This document shows positions 22,133 to 29,027 of a DNA stretch of 44,965 bases, piece by piece (the stretch's first letter is position 1; each line of letters starts with the position of its first letter). The position numbers and the translations under genes were made by a program. The DNA is from a virus: IMG/VR virus record IMGVR_UViG_3300043445_000096, positions 1 through 44,965 of that record. One strand, 5' to 3'. Below the pieces are notes generated by a model. That model worked only from the letters and a program-made list of their open reading frames with translations. It was not told where the DNA came from and ran no database searches.

Positions 22133-23215
22133 ATGTCCAGGAAGACCATCGAGATCTTCGCCGCCGGATCGCATACGGCGATCGACGGCAAGACCTACGA
22201 CTTCAGCGAGGCCGATCTTGCGACCGCAGCGGCGGCCTATGATCCGGCCGTGCATGAGGCCCCGATCGTCGTAGGGCACCCCAAGACCGACTTGCCCGCC
22301 TATGGCTGGGTTGCAGGGCTGCGCGCCGATGGCGGGCGCCTGCTGGCCGATGTGGACCAGGTCGACCCCAGCTTCGCGGAACTGGTGGCCCAGGGGCGGT
22401 TCAAGAAGGTGAGCGCCAGCTTCTACCTGCCGGGGGCGGCGGGCAACCCCACACCCGGCAAGCTGCACCTGCGGCACGTCGGCTTCCTTGGCGCCCAGCC
22501 ACCGGCCGTGAAGGGCCTGAAGCAGGCCAGCTTCGCCGAGGCGGGGGAGGGTGTGGTCGAGTTCGGCGACTGGGGTGAACGGAGTCTCGCCCGTCTGCTC
22601 CGGAGCATGCGTGAGTGGTTGATCGGCCGCTACGGCCAGGAGGAGGCCGACAAGGCGCTGCCCACCTGGGAGCTGGACATGGTCACCGAGGCGGCCCTGT
22701 CGGACGATGCGCGGCACGTCGGCTTCTCCGAGCCGGCCGCCGATCCGGCCGGAAACGCCGACGCCAAGGCGGCCGAGCTGGCGCAGCGCGAGGCCGACCT
22801 GGCCGCCCGTGAGGCGCGGATGGTCGCCCGGGAGGCGGATGCCGCCGCGGCCCGGGCCACCCAGCGGGCAGCCGAGAATGGAGCCTTTCTGGAGGAGCAG
22901 ATCGGCGCCGGCCGGGTCCTGCCCGGCGAAAAGGCGGAACTGGTCGGCTTCATGTCCGCGCTGGATGAGGCCGGTGTCGTCAGTTTCGCGGAGGGTGGCG
23001 TCAAGCGCCCGATCGACATCTTCAAGGGCTTCGTCGCCGCGCTGCCCGCCCGTGTCCCCATGGGCGAGGTCGCCGGGGGTGAGACGGTCGATTTCGCCGA
23101 CCCGGACGCCATCACCGCCGCCGCGGAGAGGCACCAGGCCGAGCAGGAGAAAGCCGGCCGGACGGTCACCTTCCAGGCCGCCATCCGCCATGTCATGAAG
23201 GGAGCAAGCGCGTGA
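22133..23215 (+). CDS. Prohead protease/scaffold (Mu gpI-like)
   Basis: The protein has 360 aa from ATG 22,133 (weak ribosome site; the frame runs open to 21,923). The N-terminal part (EIFAAGSHTAIDGKTYDFSE...APIVVGHPKTDLPAYGWV...FKKVSASFYLPG) matches the protease domain of Mu I-type proteins. Residues 205-265 form an Ala/Glu/Arg coiled coil typical of the fused scaffold. It would shape and then clear the prohead before DNA packaging. It is followed directly, by GTGA overlap, by DUF2190 and then the capsid gene, the usual order. Confidence 0.72.
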   Translation: MSRKTIEIFAAGSHTAIDGKTYDFSEADLATAAAAYDPAVHEAPIVVGHPKTDLPAYGWVAGLRADGGRLLADVDQVDPSFAELVAQGRFKKVSASFYLPGAAGNPTPGKLHLRHVGFLGAQPPAVKGLKQASFAEAGEGVVEFGDWGERSLARLLRSMREWLIGRYGQEEADKALPTWELDMVTEAALSDDARHVGFSEPAADPAGNADAKAAELAQREADLAAREARMVAREADAAAARATQRAAENGAFLEEQIGAGRVLPGEKAELVGFMSALDEAGVVSFAEGGVKRPIDIFKGFVAALPARVPMGEVAGGETVDFADPDAITAAAERHQAEQEKAGRTVTFQAAIRHVMKGASA

Positions 23216-23628
23216 AGCACATCGTGAAAACCTACCGGGCGGGCGGCGCCGTCGGCGAGAACCGCATCGTCACCTTCGGTTCCGGTGACCAGGTGGTGGT
23301 GCAGGCCGCCGCCGCGGCCGCAGCCCTGATCGGCATCTGCTGCCATCCCGGCGGCGCCGCTGTCGGCGAGCGTCTGGACGTGGTCCGGGCCGGCATCGCC
23401 GATGTCGTCTACGGCGGCAACGTCACCCGCGGCGATCTTCTGACCGCTGACGCGGAAGGCCGGGCCGTGGCCGCCACGCGGCATGCCCACGCCGAGAACG
23501 CGGCCGCGGCCTATGCCCAGAACGCCACTACCGCGGCCGCGTCTGTCGTCCGCGTCATCGGCACGGCCGAGGTCTCCGGCGTTGCCGGCGACATCGGCCA
23601 AGTCCTGATCGCGCCCGGCCTGGCGTAA
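23212..23628 (+). CDS. DUF2190 family protein, probable capsid decoration
   Basis: The protein has 138 aa, GTG start overlapping the protease stop. It is Ala/Gly/Val-rich and beta-predicted: RIVTFGSGDQVVVQAAAAAAALIGICC, GERLDVVRAGIADVVYGGNVTRGDLLTAD. This is the DUF2190 pattern of small beta-barrel proteins encoded beside major capsid genes and thought to stabilise the head. It is separated by 62 bp from the capsid gene. Confidence 0.78.
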   Translation: MKHIVKTYRAGGAVGENRIVTFGSGDQVVVQAAAAAAALIGICCHPGGAAVGERLDVVRAGIADVVYGGNVTRGDLLTADAEGRAVAATRHAHAENAAAAYAQNATTAAASVVRVIGTAEVSGVAGDIGQVLIAPGLA

Positions 23629-23690
23629 CCACCAGACACCCCGGTGACCGCGATCGCGGCGGGGACACGACAAGCTGAAGGATCACGCCC

Positions 23691-24650
23691 ATGAGCGGCA
23701 CGCCCTTTTCCGTCAACCCGAGCCTGGTCGCCCTCTCCGTCAAGTACCGCAACCCGGCGGTCAGTCTGATCGCGGACCTGGTCCTTCCCCGGGTGCCGGT
23801 GAACGTCAAGGAGTTCAAGTACAAGGAGTACGACCTGGCCCAGGGCATCACCGTGCCCAATACCTTCGTCGGCCGCCGCGGCCAGCCGAACGAGGTCAGC
23901 TTCGCGTCGACCGAGCGCACGGATCTGGCCGAGGATTACGGCCTGGACGATCCCGTGCCGCAGGATGACATCGACCAGGCGGCGGCAAGCGAGACCAACG
24001 GCGGCATCGTGGTCGACCCGCTGATGGACAGCACCGAGTACCTGACCGACCTGATCCTGCTGGATCGCGAGATCCGGACCGCCGGGTTGATCTTCAACCC
24101 CGCCACCTACAAGGCCGGCTACAAGGTCCAGCTGGCCGGCACCGACCAGTTCAGCCACAAGGACAGCGATGCCCTGGGCGTTTTGAACGACGCGCTGGAC
24201 GCCACCTTGATCTACCGGCCGAACACGCTGGTCATCGGCCAGGCCGCCTGGACCAAGCTGCGGGCCAACCGGTCGATGCTGGCCGCGCTCCAGCCCAACG
24301 TGGCCGATCCGAAGGGCCTTCTGACCCGCGAGCAGGTGGCGGAGCTGCTGGAGATCGACCGCGTCATCGTCGGCAGCAGCTTCGTCAACCAGGCGAAGAA
24401 GGGTCAGAACCCCGTGGCCCTGCGTACCTGGGGCAAGCACATCGCCCTGCTGCACATCAATCCGCAGGCGAACAACAACCGGGGAATCACCTTCGGCTTC
24501 ACCGCCCAGTACGGCACCCGCATCGCCGGCAGCCAGCCCGACAGCAAGATCGGCCTGCGTGGCGGCCAGCGCGTGCGTGTCGGCGAGACGGTGAAGGAGA
24601 AGGTGATCGCGCCCGAGCTGGGCTACTTCATCCAGGACGCGGTGGCCTGA
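23691..24650 (+). CDS. Major capsid protein
   Basis: The protein has 319 aa, with the size and position of the HK97-type major head protein. Visible features are an N-terminal VSLIADLVLPRVPVNVKEFKYKEYD arm (family-typical 'Y...D...P.' opening), a PDW-like central region with LVIGQAAWTKLRANRSM, and a beta-rich C-terminus with GKHIALLHINPQ. It is of the kind found in B3-like and alphaproteobacterial Mu-like phages rather than close to Mu T. It has no cleavage prodomain, consistent with a separate scaffold. Confidence 0.85.
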   Translation: MSGTPFSVNPSLVALSVKYRNPAVSLIADLVLPRVPVNVKEFKYKEYDLAQGITVPNTFVGRRGQPNEVSFASTERTDLAEDYGLDDPVPQDDIDQAAASETNGGIVVDPLMDSTEYLTDLILLDREIRTAGLIFNPATYKAGYKVQLAGTDQFSHKDSDALGVLNDALDATLIYRPNTLVIGQAAWTKLRANRSMLAALQPNVADPKGLLTREQVAELLEIDRVIVGSSFVNQAKKGQNPVALRTWGKHIALLHINPQANNNRGITFGFTAQYGTRIAGSQPDSKIGLRGGQRVRVGETVKEKVIAPELGYFIQDAVA

Positions 24651-24651
24651 C

Positions 24652-25119
24652 ATGCGGATCCGCGCCACATCCGACATCCGCTGCGATGGCGTGCAGATCC
24701 GGCCCGGCGACGAGCTGGAGCTGGACGACGCCATCGCCGTCAAGCTGATCGCCGGCGGTTCCGCCCAGCCGGTCTTGGACGGTCGGGCGGAACCGAGCGA
24801 GGTCAAGGTCAACCGCGCGATCGACACGCTGGCCAAGTTCGTGGGCTGCACGATCGACGACATATGGCGGGCCTTGGCCCCGCTGCACGGACCCGCCGGC
24901 GCTCTCTCCGCCGCCCCGCCGGCGGCAGGAGGGGGCGGCCATCCGGGTCTGGCTGCCCCCTTCACCCCCGATACGCCTGAGCTGGCAGGACCGGAGGCCA
25001 CAGGGGCCGAAGGCAACGCCGGGGCCGGGGAGCAGGGTGAGCCTGCCCCCGGTGCCCCGCCGAAGGGCCGGCGGGGCGCCAAGGCCGTTACCGGCGCCGC
25101 CGGGGAGGCGAAGCAGTAA
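24652..25119 (+). CDS. Head-region protein with disordered tail
   Basis: The protein has 155 aa. The first about 80 residues look folded (RIRATSDIRCDGVQIRPGDELELDDAIAVKLIAGGSA), a small beta/alpha unit like proteins encoded after capsid genes in siphophages. The rest is Gly/Pro/Ala-rich and probably disordered. It starts 1 bp after the capsid stop. A head-completion or decoration role is possible from position. Confidence 0.6.
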   Translation: MRIRATSDIRCDGVQIRPGDELELDDAIAVKLIAGGSAQPVLDGRAEPSEVKVNRAIDTLAKFVGCTIDDIWRALAPLHGPAGALSAAPPAAGGGGHPGLAAPFTPDTPELAGPEATGAEGNAGAGEQGEPAPGAPPKGRRGAKAVTGAAGEAKQ

Positions 25120-25197
25120 CGAGATACCCGCGGCCGGTCTGGTACGCCTCGCAAGGGCCCCAGCACCCAATGGGAACGCGAAGCAGCCGCTTCAGAC

Positions 25198-25229
25198 GTA
25201 GGGGTTCAGCCCGCCGGCCTACCTTTTTT
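25198..25229 (+). terminator. Possible terminator after the head genes
   Basis: GTAGG (25,198-25,202) and CCTAC (25,218-25,222) bracket a GGG...CCC inner pairing and are followed by T6 at 25,224-25,229. The stem is moderate. The rest of 25,120-25,395 holds a second fold, AAGCCCC (25,233-25,239) with GGGGCTT (25,262-25,268) and inner CCCGG/CCGGG. It looks like a structured leader for the next gene; no clear promoter is visible. Confidence 0.5.
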
Positions 25230-25395
25230 CCCAAGCCCCTTACCCGGACTGACCGCCGGGTGGGGCTTGGGGCCGTGGAGGAGACGGCCACTGCCCCGGC
25301 GCCACTCCAGATAGGGAACAGGGGGTGGAGGTGCGGAGCGGCCTGCTGGCCTGGGAACCAGCGAAGAAAGCGCCCGATAGACCCAGGAGAATGTC

Positions 25396-25596
25396 GTGCA
25401 GATCCAGGACAAGGGCCAGCCCCTCACCGACGAAGAGCGCCAGGTCGCGCTGGAGACGCTGGAGAGCCTGAGCGCCATGGTGCGCGGCTTCTTCGGCGTC
25501 CTGCCGCCGTCGCGTGAGATCTCCGTCGCCCAGACCCAGTTCGAGACCGCCTTCCTTTGGGGCGCGCACGCCGTGCGGCAGGCACCCGGGGCATGA
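25396..25596 (+). CDS. Acb2/Tad1-like anti-CBASS small protein
   Basis: The protein has 66 aa from GTG 25,396 with AGGAG six bases upstream; a TAG at 25,378 closes the frame above. The sequence follows the Acb2/Tad1 domain pattern: a helix ALETLESLSAMVRGFFGV, then the signature PPSRE at 37-41 leading into a second helix SVAQTQFETAFLWGAHAV (family consensus PPSREkSLAlTkLEEAmfWa). Acb2 proteins of transposable and other phages bind cyclic di- and trinucleotides and so silence CBASS and Thoeris-like immunity. That function is by family; nucleotide-binding residues are not verified here. It sits in the late operon before DUF1320, overlapping it by ATGA. Confidence 0.72.
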   Translation: MQIQDKGQPLTDEERQVALETLESLSAMVRGFFGVLPPSREISVAQTQFETAFLWGAHAVRQAPGA

Positions 25597-26027
25597 CCTA
25601 CGCCACGCTCCAGGACTTGGTCGATCGCTTCGGGACCGCCGAGGTCATGAAGTTCTGCGACCGCGACCGGGACCAGGTCGCCGACCCGGACCTTGTCGCG
25701 CGCCTGCTGGAGGACGCCGGGGCCATCGTCGACGGCTATGTGGGCGGGCGGTACAGCTTGCCCCTGGCCGAGGCCGACCCGCTGCTGAAGCGCCTGGTCT
25801 GCGACCTGGTGCGGGCCGATTACCATGGGTCCAGCCTGGAATCGGGTGGCCCGATCGACGCGGCCAAGCGGCAGGCCCTGGCCACCCTGCGCGACATCGC
25901 CGACGGGCGGGTGGAGTTGACCCGGACGACGTCTGCCGACGGTGCCGCCGTCCGACCGGGTGGCGGCGGTTTGTCCGCTGGTCCTGCTCCGGTCTTCGGC
26001 GACCATGCTCTCGGGGGGTTCGTCTGA
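25593..26027 (+). CDS. DUF1320 family head-tail protein (Mu gp36-like)
   Basis: The protein has 144 aa from ATG 25,593, overlapping the Acb2-like stop. The N-terminus (TYATLQDLVDRFGTAEVMKFCDRD, then ARLLEDAGAIVDGYVGGRYSLPL and LVCDLVRADYH) is a good DUF1320 match. This family is the head-tail connector (gp36) of Mu-like phages. The last 35 residues are Gly/Pro-rich. Confidence 0.88.
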   Translation: MTYATLQDLVDRFGTAEVMKFCDRDRDQVADPDLVARLLEDAGAIVDGYVGGRYSLPLAEADPLLKRLVCDLVRADYHGSSLESGGPIDAAKRQALATLRDIADGRVELTRTTSADGAAVRPGGGGLSAGPAPVFGDHALGGFV

Positions 26028-26638
26028 TGGCCGGCGCAGCCGTGGAGTTCCGGGCCGATGATGCCGAGGTGCAGCGGGCGCTGAATGACCTGGCTGTCGC
26101 GGTCGGCGACCTGCGCCCCGCCCTGAAGAACGTCGGCGAGGTCCTGATGCGATCCACCAGTGACCGGTTCGGCCGCTCCATTGCGCCGGACGGTACCGCC
26201 TGGGCGCCGCTGAAGCCTGCCACGCTGCGCCGCAAGGCGCGCATGGGCGCACCGGCGGCCATCCTGGTCATGCGCGGTTACCTGGCCCGGACGATCCGGT
26301 ACCAGCTGGAAGGCAGCGACACCGTGCATGTCGGCACTGACCGCCCCTATGGCGCGATCCACCAGTTCGGGGGTGAGATCAAGCGCGGCGCCCGCACCCA
26401 GAAGATCTACAACACCATCCGCGGCAGCGGGCACGACGTCACGTTCAAGAAAGGCTTCGCGCGCCGCAAGACGGCCAACCTGGAACGCGAGGTGCAGGTC
26501 GGCGCCCATGTCATCCGGATCCCGGCGCGCCCCTTCCTGGGCATTTCGACCGAGGATCGGGTCGCGATCGTGGCCGAGCTTTCCGAGCACCTGGCGCGCA
26601 CGGTCGCCCTGACCGCAGGGGGAAGCGATGCTGGATGA
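26027..26638 (+). CDS. gpG-like virion morphogenesis protein
   Basis: The protein has 203 aa. The pattern is LKNVGEVLMRSTSDRFGRSIAPDGTAWAPL, then AILVMRGYLARTIRYQ, VHVGTDRPYGAIHQFGG and, near the end, IPARPFLGIS. It matches the phage virion morphogenesis (Mu G) family, involved in head-tail joining. A basic insert (residues 120-150) precedes the RPFLG motif. One-base overlap with DUF1320 and 11-bp overlap with the next gene. Confidence 0.88.
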   Translation: MAGAAVEFRADDAEVQRALNDLAVAVGDLRPALKNVGEVLMRSTSDRFGRSIAPDGTAWAPLKPATLRRKARMGAPAAILVMRGYLARTIRYQLEGSDTVHVGTDRPYGAIHQFGGEIKRGARTQKIYNTIRGSGHDVTFKKGFARRKTANLEREVQVGAHVIRIPARPFLGISTEDRVAIVAELSEHLARTVALTAGGSDAG

Positions 26639-27059
26639 GATTGAGGCGCGGCTACGCGAACAACTGGGGGCGGGACCTGCGCCCGTGCTGCGCGACATCG
26701 GTGGTGCGGCAGCATACGCCAGCGTCGACACCATGCCGCCGCTGCACCTGCTGCCTGCGGCCTACATCGTGCCGCTGACCGAGACGGCGATGCCGCGCCA
26801 GGCCGACGCCCTGCCCCAGGCTGTGCAGGTGACCTTCGGCATCATCATTGCGGTTTCGGCGGAGCGGGCCGACCCGACCGGCGGTCAGGCGGTCATCCGG
26901 ATCGAGCCCGTGCGGGCCGCACTGCGCGCAGCCCTGATGGGGTGGACGGCCCCCGGGGCACAGACCGCCTGCCAGTATGCCGGCGGCGATCTGATCCGCG
27001 TCGGAGCGGACGGGCTGTGGTGGCAGGACAGCTTTTCGATGGAGGTGACCTATGGCTGA
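26628..27059 (+). CDS. Gp37-like tail completion protein
   Basis: The protein has 143 aa: MLDEIEARLREQLG, a middle IVPLTETAMPRQADALPQAVQVTFGIIIAVS, then IRIEPVRAALRAALMGWTAP, ending FSMEVTYG. This is the layout of Mu gp37 (DUF1834-type) and other tail-terminator proteins. Its place between gpG and the tail tube supports this. It overlaps the next small gene by 8 bp. Confidence 0.75.
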   Translation: MLDEIEARLREQLGAGPAPVLRDIGGAAAYASVDTMPPLHLLPAAYIVPLTETAMPRQADALPQAVQVTFGIIIAVSAERADPTGGQAVIRIEPVRAALRAALMGWTAPGAQTACQYAGGDLIRVGADGLWWQDSFSMEVTYG

Positions 27060-27231
27060 TGCCAAGCGTACCCCGCCCGCCATGGGCGGCAGCTACATCC
27101 GCGACGCGGGTACCGGCGCGTTGCAGCCGGCCGGTGCAGCGTCCCGCGGCAAGTCCCAAGGCGCGCCCCTGGCGGCCGGCGGTGCCACCGACATCAATGC
27201 CGCCCCCCGGGCGGACAAGAGCAAGGAGTAA
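27052..27231 (+). CDS. 59-aa tail-region protein (DUF2635-like position)
   Basis: A short frame from ATG 27,052 to TAA 27,229-27,231 gives 59 aa, MADAKRTPPAMGGSYIRDAG and onward, ending basic (ADKSKE). It fills the space between gp37-like and the tail tube with an 8-bp overlap and 6-bp gap. Mu-like phages have a small DUF2635/gp38 protein here; the GGSYIRDAGTGAL stretch is reminiscent of such proteins but the match is weak. Confidence 0.65.
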   Translation: MADAKRTPPAMGGSYIRDAGTGALQPAGAASRGKSQGAPLAAGGATDINAAPRADKSKE

Positions 27232-27237
27232 GGCCCG

Positions 27238-28167
27238 ATGGCATTCACCTGGAAAGAGAAGCTGGTGCTGCTGAAGACGGAGGCCACGTACGGCACCAAC
27301 AGCACCCCCACGGCTGCGGCGAACGCGGTCAAGACCGTCAGCGCCCAGATCACGCCGGTGGAAGGCGACGAGGTGGTGCTGGAGATCGACAACCAGGCCA
27401 TGGGCGCGCCGAAGGCCGAGCTGGCGGGCATCCACGTCCAGGTCAGTTTTGACGTCCCGCTTTCCGGCAGCGGGACCGCCGGCACCGCCCCGTCCTGGGG
27501 CGCCGTCCTGCGGGCCTGCGGCTTCGCGGAGACCGTCACCGTCGGCACCGACGTGGCCTATACCCCCATCAACACCGGCCATGAGTCGGCGAGCCTGATC
27601 TTCCAGATGAAGGGGGTGATCCACACGATCGTCGGTTTCCGCGCCAAGGCGGCGCTGCGGGCGGCGGCGAAGAATTACCTGTTCCTGCAGGTTTCCGGGC
27701 GCGGGCTGCTGCGCCCCATCACCAGCGGTCCGGGCAGCCTGCCGGCGGCGACCTATACCGGCGCCCGTGAGCTGCTGGTCGGCAGCGCCAATACCGACTT
27801 CAGCCTGGACGCAGCGACGCCCGGGCTGCAGGAGTTGACGGTCGACCTGGGCAATGAGCCCCAGGGCCGCTTCCTGGTGGGCCAGGAATCGATCGAGCTG
27901 CCCGACCCGGTGCCCGTGGGCACCGCCAACTTCGAGGACCCCGGCATGGCTTCCAAGGACTGGTTCGCCATTGCTGCGGCCGCCACGCCCGTCGCGATGT
28001 CCCTGGTCCACGGCACGGTCGCCGGCAACATCGTGGAGATCGCGGCCGACGCCGTGCAGCTGGGCCCGAAACTGGGCTACCAGGAGCAGGACCGTTATCG
28101 GCACTTCCAGGCGCCGCTGCGCTTCCTGCCCCACGCAAACGGCCCGCTGACGATCACGGTCCGCTGA
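27238..28167 (+). CDS. Major tail (tube) protein
   Basis: The protein has 309 aa, beta-rich. It opens KEKLVLLKTEATYGTNSTPTAAANAVKT, typical of siphoviral tail tube proteins ('...E..yGt.p....'). It is followed by repeated beta segments (VQVSFDVPLSGSGTAGTAPSWGAVLRACGF; YTPINTGHESASLIFQ). No sheath gene is found, so the tail is long and non-contractile. It is upstream of the tail chaperone genes, as expected. Confidence 0.85.
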   Translation: MAFTWKEKLVLLKTEATYGTNSTPTAAANAVKTVSAQITPVEGDEVVLEIDNQAMGAPKAELAGIHVQVSFDVPLSGSGTAGTAPSWGAVLRACGFAETVTVGTDVAYTPINTGHESASLIFQMKGVIHTIVGFRAKAALRAAAKNYLFLQVSGRGLLRPITSGPGSLPAATYTGARELLVGSANTDFSLDAATPGLQELTVDLGNEPQGRFLVGQESIELPDPVPVGTANFEDPGMASKDWFAIAAAATPVAMSLVHGTVAGNIVEIAADAVQLGPKLGYQEQDRYRHFQAPLRFLPHANGPLTITVR

Positions 28168-28282
28168 CAGGTTACGCTCACACGGGCCGCTGACACGGCC
28201 CGCCGACCTGCCGGGGCGTTACCCGCGCCCCGGCCCATCCCGCCCGGTAACGGGCACCATTCCCTGACCCAGGAGTCCGAAC
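28168..28282 (+). other. Intergenic hairpin region before tail chaperones
   Basis: CCGGGGCG and CGCCCCGG (about 28,210-28,231) form a GC-rich stem with a TTACC-containing loop. A second GGTAACG follows at 28,245. No T-run follows, so it is not a standard terminator. It may tune expression between the abundant tube protein and the scarce chaperones. Confidence 0.45.
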
Positions 28283-28660
28283 ATGCCGTCGATCCGCAAG
28301 GGGCGTGAACAGACCTATTCCTTCCCCGTGGATGTGAAGTGCCCCAACCCGCGCCTTCCCGGGCAGTTCATCACCGAGACCTTCAAGGCCGAGTTCCGGG
28401 CCCTGCCGACGTCGGAGAGCCGCGAGCTGGTCGCCGAAGCCGACAAGGCGCGAGACCAGGGGCGCAGCGGCGAAGCGATGGACCTGGACAAGAACATCCT
28501 CCGTGAAGTCGTGGTCGGCTGGGAGGGATTGGAGGAGGAGTTCAGCGCCGACATGCTGGAGGAGGCCATGGACAATCCCTTCTACCTGAACGGCCTGATG
28601 ACGGCCTATCGCAAGAGCCTGTCAGGCGAAGCCGTGCAACGGCGCGCCGGAAAAAACTGA
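28283..28660 (+). CDS. Tail assembly chaperone (gpG-type, frame 0)
   Basis: The protein has 125 aa with the phage tail assembly chaperone pattern: an N-terminal beta unit (YSFPVDVKCPNP...FKAEFRALPTSESREL), then DKNILREVVVGWEGLEEEFS and ENPFY-like NPFYLNGLMTAYRKS. CAGGAGT precedes the ATG. The gene ends GGA AAA AAC TGA, with a slippery heptamer just before the stop, so a fraction of ribosomes should continue into the next frame. It helps tape-measure folding before the tail tube assembles. Confidence 0.85.
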   Translation: MPSIRKGREQTYSFPVDVKCPNPRLPGQFITETFKAEFRALPTSESRELVAEADKARDQGRSGEAMDLDKNILREVVVGWEGLEEEFSADMLEEAMDNPFYLNGLMTAYRKSLSGEAVQRRAGKN

Positions 28661-29013
28661 CGGACGCCGTCGCCGCCTGGGCGGGTGACCGGGGCGGCGG
28701 CGGTGGAGACCTGACGGAGGATGCGCGGGCGTTGGGAATCGACCCCGCCACCCTGCCCGAGGCGGAAGAGCGGGTCGTGTGGGTCTGGCCCGAGAACTGG
28801 GCCGTCTTCCGCCTCTTCGTCGCCCTGTCGACGCAATGGCGGTGGTTCGGGATCTCGGGCTTGGGCGGTGGGGTGGTTCGGCGCACCGGCCTTGATTATG
28901 CCGCGGTCCCGGCCCTCGCCCAGGCATTCGGTGTGAGCCTGACCGAAGAGACCTGGACCAAGCTACGCCTGTGCGAGGGCGCCGCCATGGAGGTCTGGGA
29001 CGCGCAGAACTGA
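28283..29013 (+). CDS. Tail chaperone -1 frameshift product (gpGT-type, DUF1799 part)
   Basis: Expected join is 28,283-28,657 with 28,657-29,013, giving 243 aa. The -1 frame is open through the slip site and continues LTDAVAAWAGDRGGGGG, then DUF1799-like ENWAVFRLFVALSTQWRWFG...YAAVPALAQAFGV. The downstream part has no ATG in frame and no well-spaced ribosome site; a TTG at 28,732 is the only upstream start. This mirrors lambda G/GT, where the ratio of short to long product sets tail assembly. The frameshift is predicted, not shown. Confidence 0.78.
28651..28657 (+). other. Programmed -1 frameshift slippery site A AAA AAC
   Basis: In frame 0 the heptamer reads A AAA AAC (X XXY YYZ), followed at once by the TGA stop of the chaperone gene. 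The -1 frame is open on both sides. Downstream sequence is GC-rich (GGGGCGGCGGCGG) and could form the stimulating structure, and the adjacent stop adds a pause. Confidence 0.78.
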
Positions 29014-29027
29014 CGAAGGAGCGGGAC

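Noticed and set aside
25170-25517. 115-codon frame across the Acb2-like leader
   Set aside because: It runs through hairpins and a T-run and overlaps the better supported Acb2-like gene in another frame.
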